From an uncultured Candidatus Actinomarina sp. (GTDB lineage Bacteria; Actinomycetota; Acidimicrobiia; Actinomarinales; Actinomarinaceae): a DNA stretch of 54,246 bases. The position numbers and the translations under genes were made by a program. The DNA lies in the NCBI GenBank assembly GCA_902576605.1, contig CACGVI010000006.1, forward strand, positions 1-54,246. The letters are read 5' to 3'. The notes below the pieces were generated by a model. The model searched no databases. It was not told the DNA's origin and saw only the letters and a list, made by a program, of their open reading frames with translations. Shown piece after piece: positions 33,700-42,472 of this stretch (the first letter of the stretch is position 1; each line of letters starts with the position of its first letter).

Positions 33700-34864
33700 A
33701 CAAGTAAAAGGTACAAGAAATATCGCAAATGAAGATTCTGCGAAATTTTTACATGTTAAAAATAGTTTTATTAATAAGTTTTCTGATTATGGATATAAAT
33801 ATATTCAAACTCCTTTGCTTGAATATAAGGAATTATTCGATAAATCTATTGGAGAATCTTCTGAAATTGTTACTAAACAAATGTATGAACTAAAAGATAA
33901 GAGTGGTAGGGATTTAGTTTTAAGACCTGAAGGTACGTCTAGTGTAGTAAGGTATCATGCTGAGTTTAATAAAGATAATACAAGTAAATATTCTTATTTT
34001 GGATCTATGTTTAGATATGAGAATCCTCAAAAGAATAGATATCGAGAATTTAATCAAGCTGGTGCTGAAATAGTTGGATTAATTGATATTTATTCTGATT
34101 TTCAAATTATTAGTGATTCTCTAAATTTTATTGATAACTTATTACCCGGAACAAAACTAAAAATCAATACTATAGGAAGCACAGAAGATAGAGAAGCTTA
34201 TGTAAAAGTACTTTATGAATATTTTTCTAAAAATAAAGACAAATTATCAAAGGAGAGTTTAGAAAAAATTGAAAACAATACATTGAGAATTCTCGACTCC
34301 AATAACTCAGAGGATAAAGAAATTATCAATAACGCACCTACAATTAACGAATATATAAACAGTGATTCAAAAGAAAATTTCGAGGCCTTACTAAGATTGC
34401 TTGATAATTCCCAAATAAATTATGAAATAGACAACTCACTAGTTAGAGGCTTAGATTACTACAACGATTTAACCTTTGAATTTCACACCCAACAAAGTGT
34501 AGTAGTTGGTGGGGGCGGTAGATATGATAATCTAGCCAAAATACTCTCCATCGGAAACTTTAACGGTGTAGGTGTTGCGTTTGGTGTGGAAAGAATAATG
34601 AATTTAATCTCTGAAATTAAAACATCATCTAAGTACTATCTGCTTGGCACAAATATTGATAATCTAACTAAATACTCAAAAATTTTGGATGAAAATAACA
34701 TCAATTACAATAAACCATCAAGAATTTCTAAAGAAAATTCACAATTTAAAGAAGCTAAAAAGTTAAATGCAAAATATTTAATAAATGCAGATGAAGATAC
34801 AATTAAGAACTTAATAACAAACGAGACGAAGGCTTTTGATATAGAGGTTATCCTTGAACATTAA
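33692..34864 (+). CDS. hisS: Histidyl-tRNA synthetase
   Basis: Class II synthetase, 390 residues, somewhat shorter than the usual 420. Motif 1 follows 'IEQVKGTRNI', motif 2 is 'FGSMFRYENPQKNRYREFNQAGAEIVG', and the histidine-specific motifs are 'LVRGLDYYNDLTFEF' and 'GGGGRYDNL'; 'GVAFGVERI' is motif 3. The C-terminal anticodon-binding domain looks abbreviated. It overlaps the MBL hydrolase by 8 nt and aspS by 11 nt. HisZ, the regulatory paralogue, is unlikely because the catalytic motifs are intact. Confidence 0.95.
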   Translation: MIEQVKGTRNIANEDSAKFLHVKNSFINKFSDYGYKYIQTPLLEYKELFDKSIGESSEIVTKQMYELKDKSGRDLVLRPEGTSSVVRYHAEFNKDNTSKYSYFGSMFRYENPQKNRYREFNQAGAEIVGLIDIYSDFQIISDSLNFIDNLLPGTKLKINTIGSTEDREAYVKVLYEYFSKNKDKLSKESLEKIENNTLRILDSNNSEDKEIINNAPTINEYINSDSKENFEALLRLLDNSQINYEIDNSLVRGLDYYNDLTFEFHTQQSVVVGGGGRYDNLAKILSIGNFNGVGVAFGVERIMNLISEIKTSSKYYLLGTNIDNLTKYSKILDENNINYNKPSRISKENSQFKEAKKLNAKYLINADEDTIKNLITNETKAFDIEVILEH

Positions 34865-36557
34865 AGATTTAGAAAATTTAAAAGACGGACAGGAAGTAGT
34901 AGAACTTACCGGTTGGGTTGATAATATACGAGACCATGGTGGTTTAACTTTTGTTGATTTACGCGATTTTACAGGTCTAATTCAACTAGTTTTTGATAAA
35001 AGTGGTGACGTAAATACAAAATTGAAAAATGAATTCTATATATCAATTAATGGTTCATTCAAAAAAAGAGACGAAGGACTAAAAAATGATAAAATTCTAT
35101 TCGGCGATTACGAAATAGAAGTAACAGACCTAATAATTATTAATCAAAGTAAAACACTTCCATTTCAAATTGAAGATTCAATAGAAACTGATGAAAATAT
35201 ACGACTTAAATATAGGTATTTAGATTTAAGACGACAACCTATGAAAGTTAACATCATGACACGTTCGAACACCTTTAAAAGTATTAGATCCATTATGAAT
35301 CAATTAAATATATTTGAAATAGATACGCCAACTCTTATTAAATCAACACCAGAAGGTGCAAAGGATTTCTTAGTACCATCGCGTAAATCCCCAAGTAATT
35401 TTTATGCTCTACCACAATCCCCACAAATGTATAAACAGTTATTTATGATGTCAGGTTTCCCTAATTATTATCAAATAGCTAAATGTTACAGAGATGAAGA
35501 TTCAAGAAAAGATAGGCAACCAGAGTTTACTCAATTAGATTTAGAATTTTCTAACGCAAATCCAGAATTAGTAAAATCAAAAGTTGAAGAGATTATTAAG
35601 TTTGTATTTAGTGATGCTTATGATTGCAAAATTAAAACACCATTTAATACACTTACTTATGAAGAAGCAATTAATTTATATGGTACTGATAAACCAGATT
35701 TAAGAATTGAAGAAACAATATTTGACATCACAGATATTTTTACTGAAACATCTATTAATTTCCTTAAGGATATTTTGTCTTCACAAGGAACTATTAAAGC
35801 TTTGCACACAAAAGAATTACTAACTAGAAAACAAATAGATGATTTAGACACTGAAATTAAGGAACTAGGTTCTAATGGTTTAGGTTGGTTTAAAATTGAA
35901 GACACTACTATCAGTGGTCCGTTAGCAAAATTATTAAATGACAATGAAAAATCAAAATTACTTTCATACGGAACAGGCACTTTATTATTTCAAGCAGGAA
36001 TTGTTAAAGAAATTGCAAACTATTTAGACGTAATTAGAAGGTCTTTATTTCAACCCTTAAATAAAGATGTTTATTCATTCGTTTGGATTGAAGATTTTCC
36101 ATTTTTCGAAGTTGAAGATGGTGAACTACAACCTTCTCACCATCCTTTTACTTCGCCTAAAAGCAATGAAATATTTAAAGATGACCCAACTAATGCAACA
36201 GCACTTCATTACGACCTTGTATTAAATGGAGTAGAGCTTGGCTCTGGTTCTCAAAGAATTAATAATCCTGAAATACAAACTTTAGTTCTTGAAAAGTGGG
36301 GTTTAAGTAAAGAAGAAATAACAGAAAGATTTGGATGGTTTATAGAGGCTCTCTCATACGGAACACCTGTGCATGCTGGTTTCGCTATAGGTATAGATAG
36401 ACTTATCGCTGAAGTATTAAATCAACCATCTATAAGAGACGTCATACCATTTCCTAAAACACAATCAGGGTTAGATCCTCTTACAAACGCTCCAGCTTAT
36501 ATTGAAGAAGAAGTTCTTGAAGAATATAATCTTAAATATATAAATAAAGATGAATAG
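34854..36557 (+). CDS. aspS: Aspartyl-tRNA synthetase (bacterial type)
   Basis: Class II synthetase of 567 residues. An N-terminal OB-fold anticodon domain ('VELTGWVDNIRDHGGLTFVDLRDFTGLIQLVFD') is followed by the catalytic core ('YRYLDLRRQPM', 'FETPTLIKSTPEGAKDFLVPSR'-like segment, 'QSPQMYKQLFMMSGFPNYYQIAKCYRDEDSRKDRQPEFTQLDLEFS') and the GAD insertion of bacterial AspRS. Motif 3 is 'GFAIGIDRLIAEV'. Without gatCAB in view, discriminating versus non-discriminating activity cannot be decided. The start is TTG inside the hisS 3' end. Confidence 0.96.
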   Translation: MNIKDLENLKDGQEVVELTGWVDNIRDHGGLTFVDLRDFTGLIQLVFDKSGDVNTKLKNEFYISINGSFKKRDEGLKNDKILFGDYEIEVTDLIIINQSKTLPFQIEDSIETDENIRLKYRYLDLRRQPMKVNIMTRSNTFKSIRSIMNQLNIFEIDTPTLIKSTPEGAKDFLVPSRKSPSNFYALPQSPQMYKQLFMMSGFPNYYQIAKCYRDEDSRKDRQPEFTQLDLEFSNANPELVKSKVEEIIKFVFSDAYDCKIKTPFNTLTYEEAINLYGTDKPDLRIEETIFDITDIFTETSINFLKDILSSQGTIKALHTKELLTRKQIDDLDTEIKELGSNGLGWFKIEDTTISGPLAKLLNDNEKSKLLSYGTGTLLFQAGIVKEIANYLDVIRRSLFQPLNKDVYSFVWIEDFPFFEVEDGELQPSHHPFTSPKSNEIFKDDPTNATALHYDLVLNGVELGSGSQRINNPEIQTLVLEKWGLSKEEITERFGWFIEALSYGTPVHAGFAIGIDRLIAEVLNQPSIRDVIPFPKTQSGLDPLTNAPAYIEEEVLEEYNLKYINKDE

Positions 36558-39072
36558 TAATAAAATACGAGAAAGCTTTTTAAGTTTTTTTGAATCAAAA
36601 GGACACAACATAATTCCTTCCTCTTCACTAATTCCTCATGACAATTCTCTTTTATTTACAGCTGCAGGAATGGTTCCTTTAAAAGATTATTTTTTAGGTA
36701 ATAAACAAACAGACACCCCAAATATGGTCTCTTCACAAAAATGTATAAGAACTATTGATATAGACATCATTGGAGAGACTGATAGGCATTTATCTTTTTT
36801 TGAAATGTTAGGGAACTTTAGTGTAGGTGAATATTTTAAAGAAGATGCGATTAAATATTCTTACGAATACATAACAGAAGTTCTTAAAGTAGATAAAGAT
36901 AAATTGTGGTTCACTGTTTATAAAGATGACGATGAAGCGTATGATATCTGGAAAAATGTCATTGGTGTACCAGAAAAACGTATCCAAAGAGGAAATGAGG
37001 ATAATTTCTGGCATATGAACATACCTGGACCATGTGGTCCATGTTCAGAAATTTTTATTGATAGAGGATCAAAATATGGAGAAGATGGCGGCCCAATTGG
37101 TGGTGGTGAAGATAGATTCATTGAAATATGGAATTTGGTATTTATGGAATCTATTCAAGACCAACCATTTCAAGTTATAGATGAGCTACCCAAAAAGAAT
37201 ATAGATACCGGTATGGGACTTGAAAGAATTGCAATGATAATGCAAGACAAAGATAATTTATTTGATACTGATTTATTCAAACCATTACATGATGCATTAT
37301 TATCAAAAATAACTGTAAACGATAATAAATATGAAAAAATAATTATTGATCATATTAAATCATCGACTTTCATGATCTCTGATGGTGTAGTCCCAACAAA
37401 TGAAGGAAGAGGTTATGTACTAAGAAGATTAATTAGACGTGCTATTAGGGCTTACAATCAATTAAATTCATCAAATACAAGCCTTACTTTCTTAATAGAA
37501 ATAGTAATAGATATGTATGCATCTTCATATCCAGAACTTCAAGACAATAAAGATAAAATCTTAAAGTTATTTATAAAAGAAGAAGAGATATTTCAAAAAA
37601 CACTTAATAAAGGATTACAAGAAATTAACAATCTAATATCTTCAAATAAATCAATAACTCCTAAAGATGCCTTTTATTTATTTGAAACTTTTGGATTCCC
37701 TTACGAACTGACTAAAGAAATATCTACTGAAAATAATATTGATATTGATGACGAAGACTTTAATAAGTTATATGATGAGCACAAGGAGAAATCTAAAGCT
37801 GAAAAATCATTAGGAAATGAGAATATGGATATAGAAGTTGAGTTGAATGAATTTGTTGGTTATGAAAACACAGAATCTACATCAAAAATATATCAAGTTG
37901 AAACTTATGACGATAAATTTATAATCTTTACAGAAGAAAACCCATTTTATTATGAAGCCGGGGGTCAAATATCAGACAAAGGTGTAGTAACAGTAGATAA
38001 TACCTCTATTGAAGTAATCAATGTTTTTCAAGCAAGCAATGGAGCAACTGGTCTTATCGTTGATTCTGATATTTTCAAAGTGGATCAAGAAGTGAAACTA
38101 TCCGTTAACAAAAGTTTTAGATCAGGTGTTTCTAAAAGTCATACAGGAGCACATATAGTTCATTCAGCATTGCGTAATATTCTTGGTGATCACGTTGCTC
38201 AAGCAGGGTCGAATGTTACACCTGGTAAATTTAGATTTGATTTCAGTCATACCGAAAAAGTTTCTCAGGAGGAGTTAGATGAAATATTTACCTTATCTAA
38301 TAGTGCAGTGTTTGAGGACTATGAAGTTAATACCAATATTATGAATATTGATCAAGCTAAAAATGAAGGTGCGTTAGCTTTTTTTGGTGATAAATACGAT
38401 GATGATGTACGAGTTGTAAATATTGGTGATTTTTCAAAAGAATTATGTGGTGGAACACATGTGCATAATTCACATGATGTTGGACTTATTGTTCTGTTAC
38501 AGGAATCTTCTATTGGATCAAACCTTAGAAGGGTAGAGATGCTTTCAGGTAAACTAGCTTATGAATTTTTATCTAATGCATACAAGTCATATAAATCTGT
38601 ATCGAATATTTTAAAGGTAAGTGTTGACGATGTTCAAAATAAACTTCAATCACAATTAGAAACTTTAGAAACTTATGAAGAAAAATTTAAAAAAGTTAGA
38701 GAACAAGAAATATCAAATCTTGTAAATAATATTGATGAGCACATAGAAGAAATAAATAATTACAAAGTATATATTGAAGAAGTATCTCTCGATAGCGCAA
38801 ACGAACTTCGTAATTTAGCACTACAAATAATCAATGAATCTAATGTTGATATAACTTTAATATATGCATCTATCAATGGAAAAAATTCTATAGTAGGAGC
38901 TACAAAAAATAATGTGTCATTAAACATCTCAACTTTAGTTACTGAAGTATCAAAATTATACGGTGGTGGAGCATCCAAAGATCCTAATCTTTCGATAGGT
39001 GGAGGTCCTAATAATTATAAAACAGCTGATGCATTGAAATTAGCTAAAGAGCTAATTCTTAAAGACAAATAA
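36550..39072 (+). CDS. alaS: Alanyl-tRNA synthetase
   Basis: A class II synthetase of 840 residues with all domains. The catalytic core shows 'IRESFLSFFESKGHNIIPSSSLIP', 'FTAAGMVPLKDYFLG', 'GPCGPCSEIFIDRG' and 'IDTGMGLERIAMI'. The editing domain carries 'SHTGAHIVHSALR' and 'CGGTHVHNS', the zinc-binding set that removes mischarged Ser and Gly. The C-terminal C-Ala region ends in 'VSKLYGGGASKDPNLSIGGGPN'. The start ATG overlaps aspS by 8 nt (ATGAATAG). Confidence 0.97.
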   Translation: MNSNKIRESFLSFFESKGHNIIPSSSLIPHDNSLLFTAAGMVPLKDYFLGNKQTDTPNMVSSQKCIRTIDIDIIGETDRHLSFFEMLGNFSVGEYFKEDAIKYSYEYITEVLKVDKDKLWFTVYKDDDEAYDIWKNVIGVPEKRIQRGNEDNFWHMNIPGPCGPCSEIFIDRGSKYGEDGGPIGGGEDRFIEIWNLVFMESIQDQPFQVIDELPKKNIDTGMGLERIAMIMQDKDNLFDTDLFKPLHDALLSKITVNDNKYEKIIIDHIKSSTFMISDGVVPTNEGRGYVLRRLIRRAIRAYNQLNSSNTSLTFLIEIVIDMYASSYPELQDNKDKILKLFIKEEEIFQKTLNKGLQEINNLISSNKSITPKDAFYLFETFGFPYELTKEISTENNIDIDDEDFNKLYDEHKEKSKAEKSLGNENMDIEVELNEFVGYENTESTSKIYQVETYDDKFIIFTEENPFYYEAGGQISDKGVVTVDNTSIEVINVFQASNGATGLIVDSDIFKVDQEVKLSVNKSFRSGVSKSHTGAHIVHSALRNILGDHVAQAGSNVTPGKFRFDFSHTEKVSQEELDEIFTLSNSAVFEDYEVNTNIMNIDQAKNEGALAFFGDKYDDDVRVVNIGDFSKELCGGTHVHNSHDVGLIVLLQESSIGSNLRRVEMLSGKLAYEFLSNAYKSYKSVSNILKVSVDDVQNKLQSQLETLETYEEKFKKVREQEISNLVNNIDEHIEEINNYKVYIEEVSLDSANELRNLALQIINESNVDITLIYASINGKNSIVGATKNNVSLNISTLVTEVSKLYGGGASKDPNLSIGGGPNNYKTADALKLAKELILKDK

Positions 39073-39074
39073 TT

Positions 39075-39452
39075 TTGAACAATATTTTATCAATCGATTT
39101 TGGTGAAAGGTACCTAGGCATAGCTGTAAGAACTGAAAAAACTATTATTCCAATAGCTATAAATGTTATTGATTCAAAAAAAGATGAACCAATATCTGCG
39201 GTAATGAAGTATGTAAATGAGTATCAGATTCAATTGATTGTTGTTGGATATCCTATAGGGTTAAATAGTTCCGAAAATCGTATGACGAACTTAGTTGATC
39301 AGTTTATTAAAGAGTTAGATACATTAAATTTAGAGGTTCATAAAATAGACGAAAGATTGTCTTCAAAACTTTTTAATAATAATAAAAGTGAAAGAATCGA
39401 TGATCTTTCAGCATTGGAAATATTGGAAAGCTATTTGTCTCAAAGTGAATAA
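39075..39452 (+). CDS. ruvX: YqgF/RuvX RNase H-fold nuclease
   Basis: A 125-residue RNase H-like protein: 'ILSIDFGERYLGIAVR' with the first catalytic Asp, 'LIVVGYPIGLNSSENRMTNLVDQF', and 'IDERLSSKLFN' with the acidic residues of the active site. YqgF acts in pre-16S rRNA 5'-end maturation; an older proposal as an alternative Holliday-junction resolvase matters here because RuvC is not at its usual place. The start is TTG, 2 nt after alaS. The 3' end overlaps mltG by 8 nt. Confidence 0.9.
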   Translation: MNNILSIDFGERYLGIAVRTEKTIIPIAINVIDSKKDEPISAVMKYVNEYQIQLIVVGYPIGLNSSENRMTNLVDQFIKELDTLNLEVHKIDERLSSKLFNNNKSERIDDLSALEILESYLSQSE

Positions 39453-40515
39453 TTTTTATTTACAAAATCGTACTTATATACAGTTATTTGTCACGGTAAT
39501 TTCAATTTATACTGTGTACAACATTGTAACAAGTTCTGCTGATTCTATTGAAAGCAGTAATATAAACAATGAAATTTCAGAAACAAACATAGAGATAATT
39601 ACTGTAAATATACCTCAAGGATCTGCAGCTGCTGAAATTTCAAGTATTCTAGATGCTACTGGAGTAATATCATCAAAATTAGCTTTTGAACTATACCTAA
39701 GAAATGAAAATTTAACTGATAAATTACGTGCTGGCACCTACGAACTTCCTAATAATTTATCTTTTGAAGATTTAACAGCATTATTGCTAAAGGGTCCTCC
39801 TCTAAAAACATACACAATTACTATCCCAGAAGGTTTATGGATTTCTGAAACTTTAGAAACCTTATCAGCACAAACAGGTTACGAAGTAATTCAACTTGAA
39901 AATTCATTAACTTCTGGTCAGGTTGTAAGTAAGCATTTAACAAATGAACAATCTCAAGTATTACAAAATTGGGAAGGATTGCTTTTTCCAAACACTTATC
40001 AGATCGATATAGAAGCTAATGGAGAAGATATTCTACAAATTCTAGTAAATGAACTTGAAGCTAGATACGATTCACTTCTATCATCAAATTCTCTGCCAGA
40101 ATGGATTAATGATGCAAATGAATTTTTTACGATTGCAAGTCTTATAGAAGCTGAAGCCAAGCTAGAAGAAGATAGACCGCTAGTTTCATCTGTAATAAAA
40201 AACAGGCTTGAAGAAGATATGTTATTACAAATTGATGCTGCAGTTCTTTACGCTTTGCAAAAAAGGAAATCTCAAGTTTTATTGATAGACTTGCAAGTTG
40301 ATAGTCCTTACAACATTTATAAATATACAGGATTACCACCAACACCAATATCTGGATTTGGTGAAAGAGCTATGCAAGCAATTTTCAACACACCAGAAAA
40401 TGATTTTATATACTATCTATTAACGGATGTGAATGGAAAAATGACTTTTACAAATAATTATGAAGAATTCATAAACTTAAAAAATAAAGCAAAAGAAGAA
40501 GGAGTAATTCCATAA
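39445..40515 (+). CDS. mltG: Endolytic murein transglycosylase MltG
   Basis: Membrane-anchored lytic transglycosylase that cuts nascent glycan strands. From GTG 39445 the protein has 356 residues: one N-terminal membrane helix (YIQLFVTVISIYTVYNIV), a LysM-like region ('VNIPQGSAAAEISSILDATGVI'), and the YceG catalytic domain with 'FPNTYQI', the catalytic Glu235 in 'ASLIEAEAK' and 'PISGFGERAMQAIFNTPENDFIYYL'. The track's earlier start lies inside ruvX; GTG 39445 gives the recurrent 8-nt overlap (GTGAATAA). The shikimate-pathway genes that often follow mltG in Actinobacteria are missing. Confidence 0.92.
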   Translation: MNNFYLQNRTYIQLFVTVISIYTVYNIVTSSADSIESSNINNEISETNIEIITVNIPQGSAAAEISSILDATGVISSKLAFELYLRNENLTDKLRAGTYELPNNLSFEDLTALLLKGPPLKTYTITIPEGLWISETLETLSAQTGYEVIQLENSLTSGQVVSKHLTNEQSQVLQNWEGLLFPNTYQIDIEANGEDILQILVNELEARYDSLLSSNSLPEWINDANEFFTIASLIEAEAKLEEDRPLVSSVIKNRLEEDMLLQIDAAVLYALQKRKSQVLLIDLQVDSPYNIYKYTGLPPTPISGFGERAMQAIFNTPENDFIYYLLTDVNGKMTFTNNYEEFINLKNKAKEEGVIP

Positions 40516-41072
40516 TGGTATCTACAAATGATATGAGACCTGGCCAATCAATTATTGTTGATAATGTCTTGTATCAAATACTTGAATATCAACATGTGAA
40601 ACCAGGTAAAGGTAAAGCTTTTGTTAAAACTAAACTTAAAAATTTATCAAATGGTGGAAACATAGAAAAAACTTTCCGTGCAGATGAAGATGTACAGCAA
40701 GCATACATAGATAAACAATCATTTCAATTTCTATACAGCGACTCAGATGAATATTATTTCATGAATAATGAATCATTTGAACAAATTTCAATTGACCGAA
40801 CTGTTCTGGATGGCCAAGAAATCCTATTAAAACCAAATGAAGAAGTTACTATTGCAATGCATGAAAATAATCCAATAGATATAATCCTTCCTACAACGGT
40901 AACTTTGCAAGTTACAAAATCTGAACCTGCAGTAAAAGGTGATTCCGTCAATTCATCTACAAAAGAAGTAACGTGTGAAACTGGATTTACACTACAGGTG
41001 CCTATGTTTATAGAGGAAAATGAATTTATAAAAATTGATACTAAAACCTATACTTACATAACTCGCGCATGA
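40515..41072 (+). CDS. efp: Elongation factor P
   Basis: A tRNA-shaped factor of 185 residues (three beta-barrels) that rescues ribosomes stalled at polyproline. 'NDMRPGQSIIVDNVLYQILEYQHVKPGKGKAFVKTKLKN' contains the tip loop, with lysine in 'PGKGKA' at the position that contacts the peptidyl-transferase centre. 'GDSVNSSTKEVTCETGFTLQVPMFIEENEFIKIDT' is the conserved C-terminal domain. No modification enzyme (EpmA, YmfI) is nearby. It overlaps mltG by 1 nt and nusB by 4 nt. Confidence 0.97.
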   Translation: MVSTNDMRPGQSIIVDNVLYQILEYQHVKPGKGKAFVKTKLKNLSNGGNIEKTFRADEDVQQAYIDKQSFQFLYSDSDEYYFMNNESFEQISIDRTVLDGQEILLKPNEEVTIAMHENNPIDIILPTTVTLQVTKSEPAVKGDSVNSSTKEVTCETGFTLQVPMFIEENEFIKIDTKTYTYITRA

Positions 41073-41449
41073 AAAATGATTTTAGACATTATTGTCTTGT
41101 TTCCTTATTTTCATTAGATGAAATTGATGCTGTAAAACTTGTTAATAATGATCTGTCTGATAATCAATTATTAAGAGCAGAACAATTATTAAAAAATACA
41201 AAAGACAATATTGATACAATCTTGAATGTCTTAGAAGAAAATTCGCTTAATTGGAGTGTTGAAAGGATTGGAAAAGCAGAAAAGACTTCACTTATTCTTG
41301 GTATATCTGAATTAATGCTAAATCTAACTCCTTTTAAAGTAATAGTTGCTGAATGGACTAAATTAACAGATAAACATGCTTCTTCGGACGGTGCAAAGTT
41401 TGTAAATGCTATCCTTGATAATATAAGTAAAAATCATGAATTTACATAA
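41069..41449 (+). CDS. nusB: Transcription antitermination protein NusB
   Basis: A 126-residue all-helical RNA-binding protein. The C-terminal block 'NWSVERIGKAEKTSLILGISELMLNLTPFKVIVAEWTKLTDKHASSDGAKFVNAILDNI' is the NusB signature (R-x-x-x-x-D/E-R...L..a..E......P..v.inE.v.lak.y....s..fvNgiLd). It helps antitermination on rRNA operons together with NusE. The N-terminal part is more divergent ('DFRHYCLVSLFSLDEID'). The gene follows efp, as is common, and overlaps the next small gene by 14 nt. Confidence 0.92.
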   Translation: MKNDFRHYCLVSLFSLDEIDAVKLVNNDLSDNQLLRAEQLLKNTKDNIDTILNVLEENSLNWSVERIGKAEKTSLILGISELMLNLTPFKVIVAEWTKLTDKHASSDGAKFVNAILDNISKNHEFT

Positions 41450-41714
41450 AGAGATACAAGAAATTAAATTAAAAAGAGATCAATTTTTAAAATCGTTCGC
41501 TCCAGGTGAAGTAGAAGCAAATGATATTGTAAATGCTTCAAAAGATATTTATTTACAATCAATAAGAGTTCACAAATTCCTTACAAGCAATGGTGAAATA
41601 GGGAAGGTCGCTACAGCTAAATTTCTAGACTCTATAGATTTAAATGAAAACACTAAATTAATTGAATTAGACAACACACAGATAGAAGCCATTATCGAAT
41701 ATGTTAAGCACTAA
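41436..41714 (+). CDS. Diverged actinobacterial integration host factor (mIHF)-like protein
   Basis: A 92-residue basic helical protein. Its C-terminal part, 'IRVHKFLTSNGEIGKVATAKFLDSIDLNENTKLIELDNTQIEAIIEYV', parallels mIHF ('mkv..LL.alP.vGK.kA..iM..l.Ia..rRl.gLg..Q...Ll'), including the GKV turn of the helix-two-turn-helix DNA-binding region and the LxxLxxxQ block. It lies directly before gmk and rpoZ, exactly where the mihF gene sits in mycobacteria and streptomycetes. The assignment combines weak sequence similarity with strong position. It would be a nucleoid-associated protein binding duplex DNA. Confidence 0.65.
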   Translation: MNLHKEIQEIKLKRDQFLKSFAPGEVEANDIVNASKDIYLQSIRVHKFLTSNGEIGKVATAKFLDSIDLNENTKLIELDNTQIEAIIEYVKH

Positions 41715-42248
41715 ATGATATATATAATTACAGGTCCCTCAGGTGTTGGTAAAAATACAATTATTAATGAATTGTCTAATCATTTAGACTTTTACTTTTC
41801 AGTTTCTCACACTACAAGACCACGTAGAGAAAACGAAGTTGATGGTAAAGATTATTATTTTATTACAGAGGAAGAGTTCGAAAATTTAATTAAAAATGAA
41901 CAAATGATTGAATACGAGCAATATGGTGATTTTTATTATGGAACTAGTAAGGATGAGCTCTCAAACAATGCCCAAATAATTATTTTAGATCTTGAAGTGA
42001 ACGGAGCTACGAAACTATTAGAGGAGGATAATAATTTTAAAGGAATATTTATAGATATAGATGATTATGAACTTATAAATAGACTTAAAAATAGAGGTCA
42101 TGATGCAGCTTTTATTAAAAAACGTATGAAGTTAGCTAATTTACAACGAGAAAAAAAAGAGTTGTACCAATATCACGTCGACAATGAGGATATAAAAACT
42201 TCCGTTAATCAGATACTTGATATAATATATGAATTGGAGGAATCATGA
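41715..42248 (+). CDS. gmk: Guanylate kinase
   Basis: Phosphorylates GMP to GDP with ATP. The 177-residue protein has the P-loop 'GPSGVGKNT' at the N-terminus, the GMP-binding 'SHTTRPRRENEVDGKDYYFITEEEFENLI' and 'FYYGTSKDEL', and the lid region with 'RLKNRGHDAAFIKKRMKLA'. It is shorter than E. coli Gmk (207), lacking some C-terminal sequence. It directly abuts the mIHF-like gene and overlaps rpoZ by 4 nt. GDP also feeds (p)ppGpp and riboflavin synthesis, both encoded nearby. Confidence 0.96.
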   Translation: MIYIITGPSGVGKNTIINELSNHLDFYFSVSHTTRPRRENEVDGKDYYFITEEEFENLIKNEQMIEYEQYGDFYYGTSKDELSNNAQIIILDLEVNGATKLLEEDNNFKGIFIDIDDYELINRLKNRGHDAAFIKKRMKLANLQREKKELYQYHVDNEDIKTSVNQILDIIYELEES

Positions 42249-42472
42249 TAAAACCACCTATTGAAGAATTACTAAAAGAAACACCTGGTAGATTTGCATT
42301 AGTTATAACTGCTGCACGTAGAGCAAGAAATATTAACTCATACTTTAACCAACTTGGCGAAGGTATTGGTGCATACACACCACCTCAAGTACAAAGTTTA
42401 AGTAGAAAACCTCTAACTGTTGCATTTGAAGAAATTGCAGCAGGAAAGGTCGAAGTTTCAGACCAAGATTAA
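42245..42472 (+). CDS. rpoZ: DNA-directed RNA polymerase omega subunit
   Basis: A 75-residue omega subunit. 'GRFALVITAARRARNINSYFNQLGEGIGAYTPPQV' is the conserved clamp around the beta' C-terminus and 'KPLTVAFEEIAAGKV' the second block; the long spacer between helices is typical of Actinobacteria. It assists assembly of RNA polymerase and, in some bacteria, ppGpp binding. GGAGGAATC precedes the ATG. It overlaps gmk by 4 nt and coaBC by 1 nt. Confidence 0.94.
   Translation: MIKPPIEELLKETPGRFALVITAARRARNINSYFNQLGEGIGAYTPPQVQSLSRKPLTVAFEEIAAGKVEVSDQD

Noticed and set aside
35657-35980. Minus-strand 107-residue ORF opposite aspS
   Set aside because: It lies entirely within the conserved aspS coding region and has no recognisable protein features.
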